Shown in pieces: positions 26,039 through 33,668 of a stretch of 64,000 nt of DNA. Source of the stretch: Bellilinea sp040754815 (lineage in GTDB: Bacteria > Chloroflexota > Anaerolineae > Anaerolineales > Anaerolineaceae); contig JBFMBX010000001.1 of NCBI GenBank assembly GCA_040754815.1, positions 1-64,000 of the forward strand. The letters run 5' to 3'. Made by a program: the position numbers and the translations under genes. The notes below the pieces were generated by a model that made no database searches, was not told the origin of the DNA, and saw nothing but the letters and a program-made list of their open reading frames with translations. The stretch's first letter is position 1; every line of letters starts with the position of its first letter.

Positions 26039-26989
26039 ATGTGGATCCTTTTGGTGGTCGGTGGTTTGGTAATTATTGGAGCGGTCATTTTGACCGTCAT
26101 CGGTTTGCGCAATCCCGAATTGGCAAATGAGCGGGCGCTTCAAGCCCGCCTTGAGGAATTCAGCCGAACCGGTGAACAGGTTGACCTGCGCAAATTGGAA
26201 TTATCGCAGCCCTTCTCTCAACGCGTGATCTATCCCATGGCACGCAAAATGGGCGAGCTGGCCATACGATTTACCCCTCAGAACGCCATCAATTCGATAA
26301 ATCGCAAACTGGAACTGGCCGGCAGCCCGGCGAATGTGGATGCCACCATGATCCTCGCTTTGCAGGCCATTTGTGCAGCTGTTTTCGCCGGACTTGTTAT
26401 TCTGGTTTTTACAGTGGGAGCGACCAAATGGCCGTTTGGTCGAGTGCTCCTTTTTGCAATTCTTTTTGGGGGATTGGGGTACATGTTCCCCCAACTGTGG
26501 CTGTCCAGTAAAATTTCCCGCCGCCAGAAAGAAATCCGCAAAGCCATGCCCGATGCCCTCGACTTGCTGACCATTTGTGTCGAGGCCGGTCTCGGTTTTG
26601 ATGCAGCCATGTCCAAAGTGAGCGAAAAATGGGAGTCTCAACTTTCGTTCGCATTTGCGCGCACCATTCAGGAAATTCAGCTGGGGAAGGTTCGCCGGGA
26701 GGCCCTACGGGATATGGCCGAGCGGATTGGCATTCCAGAAATGACCAGCTTCGTCGCGGCCGTGATTCAATCCGAGCAATTGGGCGTCAGTTTGGCTAAA
26801 GTTTTACGCATTCAATCCGATCAAATGCGGGTGAGGCGCCGCCAGCGCGCTGAAGAAGAGGCCCACAAAGCACCGCTGAAAATGTTGATTCCGATGGCAT
26901 TGTTGATCTTCCCTTCGTTGATGATTGTACTGTTGACACCCGCTGCCCTGCGTTTGATGCACTCTATGCTCGGCGGGATGTTTCAATAA
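26039..26989 (+). CDS. tadC: Tad pilus membrane platform protein TadC
   Basis: This 316-residue protein has an N-terminal membrane helix, a helix pair near 105-160 and the T2SSF domain about 165-290, with MPDALDLLTICVEAGLGF, EIQLGKVRREALRDMAER and the RRQRAEEEAHKAPLKML segment before the last helices. It pairs with TadB in the pilus platform. AAGGAGG lies before the ATG. It is the last recognised tad gene. No TadV prepilin peptidase, secretin or TadE/F minor pilin is in the window, so these must be elsewhere or absent. Confidence 0.93.
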   Translation: MWILLVVGGLVIIGAVILTVIGLRNPELANERALQARLEEFSRTGEQVDLRKLELSQPFSQRVIYPMARKMGELAIRFTPQNAINSINRKLELAGSPANVDATMILALQAICAAVFAGLVILVFTVGATKWPFGRVLLFAILFGGLGYMFPQLWLSSKISRRQKEIRKAMPDALDLLTICVEAGLGFDAAMSKVSEKWESQLSFAFARTIQEIQLGKVRREALRDMAERIGIPEMTSFVAAVIQSEQLGVSLAKVLRIQSDQMRVRRRQRAEEEAHKAPLKMLIPMALLIFPSLMIVLLTPAALRLMHSMLGGMFQ

Positions 26990-27050
26990 AAAACGTAAAA
27001 AAATACATTTCCTGCACATTTTTTCTTTCAGGCTAAAAGGCGCCTGAATA

Positions 27051-27791
27051 ATGCTTCATACCCTTAGAAATCCCAGTCCTTTCTACTCAATCCAGCGCTT
27101 TTTCTGGATTGCTGTGGACTGGGTGTATCCACCTTCCTGTGCTGTGTGTGGCGCAGGAGGTCAAAAACTGTGCAGTTCCTGCCAGCAGCAAATAATCCCG
27201 CTGGATCATTCCACTTCATGCCTTCAATGCGACCTCCCCAATCACACCAGCTTATGCCCCACTTGCCAATCTCACCCCCCTCACTTCGATCAATTACGTT
27301 CTTTTAGTGTTTACGAAGGGGTCATTCGGCAAACCATTCATCAATTGAAATACCATAATGATTTACCACTGGCAGATACATTATCTTGCTACCTGATTTC
27401 TTTGTTCAATCAAGCGGGCTGGGATGTGGATTTGATTTGCGCCGTCCCCCTCAGTTCTCAAAAGCAGCGTCAACGAGGGTACAACCAGTCTGCTCTGCTG
27501 GCACAGATCCTCGCCTGGGCTGTTTCGATACCTTACGAAAAGAAAGCCATCGCCAGAATCCGCGATACACGCTCTCAGGTTGGCTTAAATGCAGAAGAGA
27601 GACGAGAAAATGTGAAAGATGCCTTCACGGCCAACCCTAAACTCGTCAATCACAAGGTTGTTCTGGTCGTTGATGATATTGCCACCACAAGTGCCACGCT
27701 CTCTGCTTGCGCCAAAGCACTAAAGGAAGCCGGTGCCCGAACTGTGTATGCACTTACGCTGGCTCGGACCATTCAACTCGAGCAGAGTTGA
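27051..27791 (+). CDS. comF: ComF-family phosphoribosyltransferase-like protein
   Basis: This 246-residue protein has an N-terminal double zinc finger (CAVCG near 29-33, CSSC, then CLQC and CPTC up to about 80) and a C-terminal phosphoribosyltransferase fold with the PRPP loop LVVDDIATTSATL near 205-217. ComF takes part in DNA uptake in naturally competent bacteria, but homologues are widespread in cells not known to be competent. The ribosome site is weak (AAAGG). It lies in the loop of a seven-base-pair hairpin at 27027-27048 that ends two bases before the ATG and may limit translation. Confidence 0.9.
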   Translation: MLHTLRNPSPFYSIQRFFWIAVDWVYPPSCAVCGAGGQKLCSSCQQQIIPLDHSTSCLQCDLPNHTSLCPTCQSHPPHFDQLRSFSVYEGVIRQTIHQLKYHNDLPLADTLSCYLISLFNQAGWDVDLICAVPLSSQKQRQRGYNQSALLAQILAWAVSIPYEKKAIARIRDTRSQVGLNAEERRENVKDAFTANPKLVNHKVVLVVDDIATTSATLSACAKALKEAGARTVYALTLARTIQLEQS

Positions 27792-27856
27792 GGTATACTA
27801 GAAAAAAATTGAATGCGAATGAGCCTTACCCCAATCTTACCCCTCAGGAGGAAGGA

Positions 27857-28426
27857 ATGACATCCCAAATCGAAGTTTTTACCCGTAATATGGAATTGAC
27901 CGATCGGATTCAGGAGTATGTGACCAAAAAAGTTACGAAGTTAAACAGGCTGATCAACGATGTAGAAGATACACGGGTGGACCTTTCCTACGTGAAATCG
28001 GCGCGAAGCGCAGCCGACCGGCAGGTCGCTCAAATCACCATTCGCGGTAAAGGATATATTCTTCGCGCAGAGGAACGCGCCGATGATATTTTTGCAGCCA
28101 TTGATGAAGCCGTAGATAAAATGCAGCGCCAGATCTCACGGTTTAAGGGTAAACGGCAGCGCGGGCGCGGTGATGGCACTCCCGCTTCCGAAGTTGCACC
28201 CGAACCTGTTGCTGAAGAAACCTCCCCTGCCGAAGAAACCCCGATCATTGCGCGTCGAAAGACATTCTCCCTGGTTCCGATGGATGAAATGGAAGCAATC
28301 GAACAGATGAAATTACTCGGTCACGAGGATTTCTTCGTATTCTACAACGCAAATACAAACGCCATCAACGTTCTCTACACTCGTCGAGATGGAACTTACG
28401 GCTTGATCGAACCAAAATTGGGTTAG
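27857..28426 (+). CDS. hpf: Long-form ribosome hibernation promoting factor
   Basis: This 189-residue protein has the N-terminal HPF/RaiA domain (1-105: IEVFTRNMELTDRIQEYV, then the DLSYVKSARSAADRQVAQI strand region). A Pro/Glu-rich linker and the C-terminal dimerisation domain (about 133-189: RRKTFSLVPMDEMEAIEQM onward) follow. Long HPFs alone join ribosomes into inactive 100S dimers in resting cells. The start at 27857 is set by CAGGAGGAAGG just before it. The frame extends upstream to 27707 but there overlaps comF and does not resemble the family. A strong terminator follows at 28445. Confidence 0.94.
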   Translation: MTSQIEVFTRNMELTDRIQEYVTKKVTKLNRLINDVEDTRVDLSYVKSARSAADRQVAQITIRGKGYILRAEERADDIFAAIDEAVDKMQRQISRFKGKRQRGRGDGTPASEVAPEPVAEETSPAEETPIIARRKTFSLVPMDEMEAIEQMKLLGHEDFFVFYNANTNAINVLYTRRDGTYGLIEPKLG

Positions 28427-28444
28427 TCCATAACCATTTATAGA

Positions 28445-28483
28445 AAAAAACACACATCCCCGCCATGGGGGTGTGTGTTTTTT
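28445..28483 (+). terminator. Terminator after hpf
   Basis: A 17-base-pair stem (28445-28461 with 28467-28483, one G-T pair) surrounds a five-base loop. The 3' arm ends in six T. It lies just upstream of the efp promoter. Confidence 0.85.
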
Positions 28484-28486
28484 CAC

Positions 28487-28515
28487 TTGCCACTCCTGCT
28501 GCTGTGCGCTATAAT
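28487..28515 (+). promoter_or_regulatory. Promoter of efp
   Basis: TTGCCA (28487-28492) and a perfect TATAAT (28510-28515) are 17 bases apart. The start codon of efp follows about 37 bases after the predicted start of transcription. Confidence 0.7.
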
Positions 28516-28558
28516 CTAGCAGTTCTCAATCCAAATTGAAAAACAGGGAAAGATTGGT

Positions 28559-29119
28559 ATGATTGATGTAAATGATCTTCGCAAAGGGGTTACTTTCGAA
28601 CTGGACGGTAATCTTTATAAAGTTCTGGAATACAGCCATCACAAACCGGGACGGGGTAACGCAACCATTCGCATTAAAGCTCGCAATTTACGTACCGGAG
28701 CAACGCTGGAAAAAACCTTTACTTCCGGTGACCGTGTCCCCGAAGCGCGCCTTGAATACCACAACGCTCAATACCTCTATAACGATGGCGAAATCTACTA
28801 CTTCATGGACACCGAAACATTCGAACAATATCCAATTCGTGCAGAAATCCTCGGCGATGCTGCCGGTTACCTCAAAGAGGAAATGCCGGTTAAATTGACC
28901 TTTTACGGAAGCGAAGCATTGGATGTTGAATTGCCCACAACAGTGGATTTGAAAGTGACTTATGCGGAAGTTGCTGTGCGCGGTGATACCGCAACAGGCG
29001 TAACCAAATCCGTCACGGTCGAAACCGGCATTCAGGTGCAGGTACCGAATTTTGTGGAAGAAGGCGATATCATTCGCATTGATACCCGCACAGGCACCTA
29101 CGTAACCCGCGTCCAATAA
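28559..29119 (+). CDS. efp: Translation elongation factor P
   Basis: This 186-residue, three-domain factor enters stalled ribosomes and speeds peptide-bond formation at proline runs. The loop that reaches the peptidyl-transferase centre reads HKPGRGNA, with Arg32 at the tip where E. coli has its modified lysine and beta-proteobacteria a rhamnosylated arginine. The C-terminal ends in GDIIRIDTRTGTYVTRV, as in the family. It could be needed for the many Pro-rich exported proteins in this genome. No modifying enzyme (EpmA, EarP, YmfI) is encoded nearby. It is first in a unit with two downstream genes. Confidence 0.95.
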   Translation: MIDVNDLRKGVTFELDGNLYKVLEYSHHKPGRGNATIRIKARNLRTGATLEKTFTSGDRVPEARLEYHNAQYLYNDGEIYYFMDTETFEQYPIRAEILGDAAGYLKEEMPVKLTFYGSEALDVELPTTVDLKVTYAEVAVRGDTATGVTKSVTVETGIQVQVPNFVEEGDIIRIDTRTGTYVTRVQ

Positions 29120-29134
29120 CCACAGGACAGGTAC

Positions 29135-29470
29135 ATGAAAACCCCGGCAGGTTTTGAGTGCAGTTATTTCTACGGGGATTATTACCGGGGAAGAAAAAGG
29201 GAGGAGTGCCGCCTCATCGGTAACGCGCCTCCTCCCTATCACTGGACTGCAGATTTATGTAAAACCTGTCCGGTTCCGGGCATCCAGCGAGCCAATGCTT
29301 GCCCTTATATGACGCTGGAAGCAAAGGTCACCCGCGCCTTTCTGGGATTAAAACGAAAAGTACAAATCAGCGCATACTGCAATAAAACCTATCAACTCGT
29401 TGCAGAGCCCCACATAGGTTGTGGTCAGTGCCACCCATTACCGACCTCGTTCAACGATCCAGAATCATAA
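29135..29470 (+). CDS. Small cysteine-rich protein of unknown function
   Basis: This 111-residue protein is not recognised. It has eight cysteines (9, 25, 42, 45, 56, 82, 96 and 99), including two CxxC pairs (CKTC and CGQC) and a CPY. This suggests a zinc-binding or iron-sulfur fold rather than chance. It starts 15 bases after efp, and its TAA stop shares one base with the ATG of the next gene, so it is very probably translated as part of an efp-led operon. There is no signal peptide, so it should be cytoplasmic. ACAGG is the only ribosome-site-like sequence before the ATG. Confidence 0.72.
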   Translation: MKTPAGFECSYFYGDYYRGRKREECRLIGNAPPPYHWTADLCKTCPVPGIQRANACPYMTLEAKVTRAFLGLKRKVQISAYCNKTYQLVAEPHIGCGQCHPLPTSFNDPES

Positions 29471-30678
29471 TGACTTTACTTGTTTTATTTGATCTCGACG
29501 ATACACTGCTGGAAAACGACATTCAGCCGTTCGTTCAACGCTATTTTACGCTGCTCGCAACTACCCTCGGCGATTCAACTCCAAAAGAACTATTCCTGCG
29601 GGCGATGCAATTGGCAGTGCAGGCAATGCTCACCAAGCAACTGCCTGCCGGGACGTTGCAAAACACCTTCGATGAGGTGTTTTACCCCGCATTAGGCGTA
29701 AGTAAAGTTGACCTTGCCGGAAAAATTGAGGAATTCTATCGTACCGAATATCCCCGCCTTCAGCCCCTTACCCGCCAAAAGCCCGATGCAATTCAACTGG
29801 TAAAGGATGTCATCGGACGAGGGTGGCAGGTAGTTGTGGCTACGAATCCCCTCTTTCCGCGTACTGCAATCGAACAACGGCTGGAATGGGCTGGTATGCC
29901 GGTAAATCAGTTCCCGTTTGCACTGGTCACAACCTACGAAAATTCTCACTTTTGCAAACCAAACCCCGCTTATTATGCAGAAATTCTGGCTCTGCTGCGC
30001 TGGCCTCAGATTCCTGCAGTAATGATCGGTAACAGCCTTCAGGATGATATTCTGCCAGCCGAGCAACTGGGCATGCCGACTTATTGGCTATGCGAAGAAA
30101 CCGGCGCCCCGACCATCCCCAATCGCCATCCTTTGAGTAAAACCGGCCCCATGAAGGAAGTCCTCCCCTGGCTTGAAAACATAGCACAGGCGAGCCCTAT
30201 CCCTTCCTTTGACACTATTCCGGCTATTCTTGCAACCCTTCAATCCACCCCAGCGGTGCTGGAAAGTTTCTCACTCAATTTTCCTTATTCTCTCTGGAAC
30301 AAAAGGCCCGAACCCAAAGAATGGTGCTTCACTGAAATCCTTTGCCACTTAAGAGATGTGGACCGCGAGGTTAACCTTGACCGCATTGATACGGTCTTGA
30401 AAGAGAATCGTCCTTTTTTACAGGCCGCAATGACGGATGGATGGGTGGAAGCCCGAAAATGTATAAATGAAGATGGCAAGAAAGCCCTGCTTGAATTTAT
30501 CAAAGCCCGCAGTGATATTCTTCTAAAACTTTTGGAACTTTCGGAAAACGACTGGCAGCGCCCCGCCCGCCATGCCATTTTTGGTCCAACGACGCTAAAG
30601 GAACTGGTTGGCTTTATTGCAACCCATGACCGTATCCACATCAATCAAGCCTGGCAGGCCATTCAAGCGGTTCTTTAG
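29470..30678 (+). CDS. HAD hydrolase fused to a DinB-like domain
   Basis: This 402-residue protein joins two domains rarely seen together. Residues 1-225 are a HAD-type phosphatase with motif I FDLDDT (7-12), a motif II threonine or serine in VVATNPL, the Lys region FCKPNP and motif IV around VMIGNSLQDD. Residues about 245-402 form a four-helix DinB domain with the expected metal-binding histidine triad His293, His386 and His390. DinB proteins include bacillithiol-dependent and other thiol transferases. The start at 29470 (TAATG overlap with the previous stop) is preferred to the upstream 29419. Substrates are unknown; both halves look active. Confidence 0.85.
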   Translation: MTLLVLFDLDDTLLENDIQPFVQRYFTLLATTLGDSTPKELFLRAMQLAVQAMLTKQLPAGTLQNTFDEVFYPALGVSKVDLAGKIEEFYRTEYPRLQPLTRQKPDAIQLVKDVIGRGWQVVVATNPLFPRTAIEQRLEWAGMPVNQFPFALVTTYENSHFCKPNPAYYAEILALLRWPQIPAVMIGNSLQDDILPAEQLGMPTYWLCEETGAPTIPNRHPLSKTGPMKEVLPWLENIAQASPIPSFDTIPAILATLQSTPAVLESFSLNFPYSLWNKRPEPKEWCFTEILCHLRDVDREVNLDRIDTVLKENRPFLQAAMTDGWVEARKCINEDGKKALLEFIKARSDILLKLLELSENDWQRPARHAIFGPTTLKELVGFIATHDRIHINQAWQAIQAVL

Positions 30679-30681
30679 CAA

Positions 30682-31599
30682 TTATTGTCGTTCTTCTTCA
30701 CCAATGGTTGTAGGCGGTTTTTCGGTTTCTGCGGTTTTGCCACCCAGTTCCACGCGAAATACATCCAGAATTCGGCGTACGATTTCATACACTACATTTT
30801 GCTTAAAACCGCTCACCCATGCAAAAACATAAATAACCAGCGCGGAGCGGATGGTAACATTTTCTTCCGTTCCGGCGGTTAGCGAAAAGAAGCCCGCCTG
30901 AAAAACCAGAAAGACAAACGCTCCCAATGCCATCCCAAGCAAGGGATTGGTAATGTACCACAGCGTATACTGCGGGTCAAAATCCTGATCCGCCGCAATG
31001 TGTTTCCATAAAGCGTAATACGCACCCACCACACCGCCAAATCCGCCCCAAAGCAGGGTGTTGATAAACTGTACTAAATTAACCGAGGCAAAAGGACTTG
31101 CCTGATTGATTTGCGATGTGAGCGGCTCGATATTGATCATGACAAAAACGGCAATCAGTAAACTGAAGAAAAACAACTCATAGAAAAACAGCCATGCACC
31201 AACCGTTCGGGATGCACGGCGCATTCTTTCCATAAACTCCAAATGGTGTTCAACTTCCACCAGAAGTCGCTCGGCTTCTTCGTAATTTTCTTTCCCCTCA
31301 AATAGCAAACGGCGGGAGCGTTCGATTTTATCGAACAGTTGACCGGCTAAATCAACCTTGTTGATCTCGTTTTTTATCCTTTCAATTGCCCGGCCTGCCC
31401 GGTTGTGTAAGTTTTGAATTCGCTCGGGGCTATGATAGTCAACAGGCGTTACAGCGCCCGGTTCTTCAACTTCGCTCTCCAAAACCGGAAAAGTCGCTCT
31501 CATCGGGCGGTCCTCGGGAATTTCCCGCTTTTCTTCTTCCATACTTTCTTCCATTTTTTCCTCAGGTGGACTGGGGGTTGAATCGGGTGTCGTATCCAT
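30682..31599 (-). CDS. Four-helix membrane protein of unknown function
   Basis: This 305-residue protein starts with an acidic, Pro/Glu-rich cytoplasmic stretch (1-55), then a charged coiled-coil-like segment about 60-125 (IKNEINKVDLAGQLFDKIE region). Four membrane helices follow at about 133-155, 172-200, 213-240 and 252-272. The short tail is charged. No family is recognised. AAGGAGGTGATAG before the ATG is one of the strongest ribosome sites in the window, and a clear promoter lies at 31638-31666. It is divergent from ftsH and converges on the HAD-DinB gene with three bases between stops. Confidence 0.78.
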   Translation of the reverse strand: MDTTPDSTPSPPEEKMEESMEEEKREIPEDRPMRATFPVLESEVEEPGAVTPVDYHSPERIQNLHNRAGRAIERIKNEINKVDLAGQLFDKIERSRRLLFEGKENYEEAERLLVEVEHHLEFMERMRRASRTVGAWLFFYELFFFSLLIAVFVMINIEPLTSQINQASPFASVNLVQFINTLLWGGFGGVVGAYYALWKHIAADQDFDPQYTLWYITNPLLGMALGAFVFLVFQAGFFSLTAGTEENVTIRSALVIYVFAWVSGFKQNVVYEIVRRILDVFRVELGGKTAETEKPPTTIGEEERQ

Positions 31600-31637
31600 C
31601 TATCACCTCCTTGCTCAACAATTATTTTATTATGTTC

Positions 31638-31666
31638 AGTATAGACAGGGTTAACCTTTACGTCAA
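31638..31666 (-). promoter_or_regulatory. Promoter of the membrane-protein gene at 30682
   Basis: On the minus strand TTGACG (31661-31666) and TATACT (31638-31643) are exactly 17 bases apart, with a start codon about 39 bases downstream. Confidence 0.7.
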
Positions 31667-31710
31667 TAAGTAAGTTAATCAAAAATACATTTCTAATCCT
31701 TATTCATAGA

Positions 31711-31740
31711 CTGGCAGGTAGAATGATAGATTGGTATAAT
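31711..31740 (+). promoter_or_regulatory. Possible ftsH promoter
   Basis: A perfect TATAAT (31735-31740) is preceded after 18 bases by CTGGCA (31711-31716), a fair match to a -35 box. The leader to the GTG start of ftsH is about 55 bases. Confidence 0.5.
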
Positions 31741-31802
31741 TCTACCCAGCAAAAAATAACAATTGACCTTTATGGGTTTTCGTTAATCAACTGGAGGTTT
31801 AC

Positions 31803-33662
31803 GTGAGTTCACGCAATCAATCTTATGTCGTCTACCTGCTGTTGTTTGTAGCCATCATCGCCATGGTGATGTACAGCTTCAATCAACGAGGTAGCACCTC
31901 CGAAGTATCCATCAACCAGCTGGCTGAAGATATCAAGAATCAGCGGGTTACAAAGATAGAAGAGGACGACAATCGTTTAAAAATCACCTACAAAGACCTG
32001 AGCGAGGCAATCTCTACCAAAGAACCAACCGCAACACTGGTCGAACAACTGATCAATCTGGGTGTTACTCAGGAACAACTGCACCCGGAACGGATCAAAA
32101 TCGTTATCAAACCACCAAGCGCGTGGGTTGGCGTCTTAACCGCTTTGGGCTACATCCTGCCCTTCCTGATTCTGATCGGCGCCTTCTTCTTCATTTTCCG
32201 TCAGGCGCAGGGGAGCAACAACGCCGCCATGTCTTTCGGCAAATCACGCGCCCGGATGTTCACCGGCGATCATCCCACCGTCACATTTGCGGATGTGGCC
32301 GGGGTGGATGAAGCCAAAGAAGAGCTCAAAGAAGTGGTGGAATTCCTGCGCGAACCGCAAAAATTCATTCAATTGGGTGCCCGCATACCTAAAGGGGTGC
32401 TGCTGGTAGGCCCTCCCGGTACCGGTAAGACGCTGCTGGCAAAAGCCGTTTCTGGAGAAGCAGGTGTACCTTTCTTTTCCATCTCCGGCTCGGAATTTGT
32501 GGAAATGTTTGTGGGTGTAGGTGCCAGCCGTGTGCGCGACCTGTTTGATCAGGCAAAACGGCACTCGCCCTGCATTGTGTTTGTGGATGAAATTGATGCC
32601 GTCGGACGCCAGCGCGGCGCAGGTTTGGGTGGCAGCCACGACGAGCGTGAACAAACGCTCAATCAGATGCTGGTGGAAATGGATGGTTTCGATACCGACA
32701 CCAACATCATCATTATGGCAGCCACAAACCGGCCTGATATTCTCGACCCCGCCTTGCTGCGCCCCGGCCGTTTTGACCGCCGCGTTGTGCTGGACCGCCC
32801 GGATGTGCGCGGGCGCGAAGCAATCCTCAAAGTCCATGTCAAAGGCAAGCCGCTCGAACCGGATGTTGACCTCAGTTTGTTAGCCCGCGCCACCCCCGGT
32901 TTTGTCGGCGCGGACCTAGAAAATTTGGTCAATGAAGCGGCCATCCTTGCTGCGCGCCGGAACAAGAAAAGCATCTCGCAGGCTGAGTTCGAGGAAGCTA
33001 TTGAAAGAGTCATTGCCGGTCCAGAACGCAAGAGTCGTCTGATCAGCGATGACGAAAAACGCATCATTGCTTATCACGAAGCCGGCCACGCCGTAGTGAT
33101 GAATGCCCTGCCGGATCATGACCCCGTTCAAAAAGTCACCATTATTGCGCGCGGAATGGCCGGCGGTTACACCATTGCATTGCCCACAGAAGACCGCACC
33201 ATTATGCCACGCAAGAAACTGATCGCTCAAATGGTCGGCTTACTGGGGGGGCGGGCAGCTGAAGAGATCGTCTTTGACGATATCACTTCCGGAGCCGGCA
33301 ACGATATCGAGCGGGTAACACAAATTGCCCGCACCATGGTCACCCGTCTTGGAATGAGCCGCGAAATGGGGCCCATGGTCTATGGGCAGAAAGAGGAACT
33401 GATCTTCCTGGGGCGAGAAATTTCAGAACAAAGAGATTACTCCGAAGCCGTCGCCGAGCAGATTGATGCCGAAGTTCGTCGGCTTGTCAATGAAGCCTAT
33501 CAACAGGCCCGCCAGATCCTCATTGAATACCGCGATAAACTGGATGCCGTTGCCCAGCGTTTGCTGGAAGTCGAGACCATCTCGCGCGAAGAATTCGAAA
33601 GAATATTCCCGCCTCCGGTACCCAAGCGCAGCGGTGTGCCGGCGATGGCATCGAATAATTAA
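31803..33662 (+). CDS. ftsH: ATP-dependent zinc metalloprotease FtsH
   Basis: This 619-residue membrane protease unfolds and degrades damaged or regulated membrane and cytoplasmic proteins as a hexamer. It has two N-terminal membrane helices (about 5-22 and 112-135) around a small outside domain. The AAA+ ATPase follows, with Walker A GPPGTGKT near 202-209 and Walker B IVFVDEIDA, and the zinc protease motif is HEAGH at 425-429. The length is normal. Translation starts at a GTG with TGGAGG seven bases ahead. The terminator for this gene (33683-33724) lies inside the end of the convergent miaA. Confidence 0.96.
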   Translation: MSSRNQSYVVYLLLFVAIIAMVMYSFNQRGSTSEVSINQLAEDIKNQRVTKIEEDDNRLKITYKDLSEAISTKEPTATLVEQLINLGVTQEQLHPERIKIVIKPPSAWVGVLTALGYILPFLILIGAFFFIFRQAQGSNNAAMSFGKSRARMFTGDHPTVTFADVAGVDEAKEELKEVVEFLREPQKFIQLGARIPKGVLLVGPPGTGKTLLAKAVSGEAGVPFFSISGSEFVEMFVGVGASRVRDLFDQAKRHSPCIVFVDEIDAVGRQRGAGLGGSHDEREQTLNQMLVEMDGFDTDTNIIIMAATNRPDILDPALLRPGRFDRRVVLDRPDVRGREAILKVHVKGKPLEPDVDLSLLARATPGFVGADLENLVNEAAILAARRNKKSISQAEFEEAIERVIAGPERKSRLISDDEKRIIAYHEAGHAVVMNALPDHDPVQKVTIIARGMAGGYTIALPTEDRTIMPRKKLIAQMVGLLGGRAAEEIVFDDITSGAGNDIERVTQIARTMVTRLGMSREMGPMVYGQKEELIFLGREISEQRDYSEAVAEQIDAEVRRLVNEAYQQARQILIEYRDKLDAVAQRLLEVETISREEFERIFPPPVPKRSGVPAMASNN

Positions 33663-33668
33663 TATTCT

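Noticed and set aside
27773..27791. Hairpin at the end of comF
   Set aside because: A seven-base stem without a T-run, overlapping the stop codon; it is unlikely to be a terminator and hpf follows closely.
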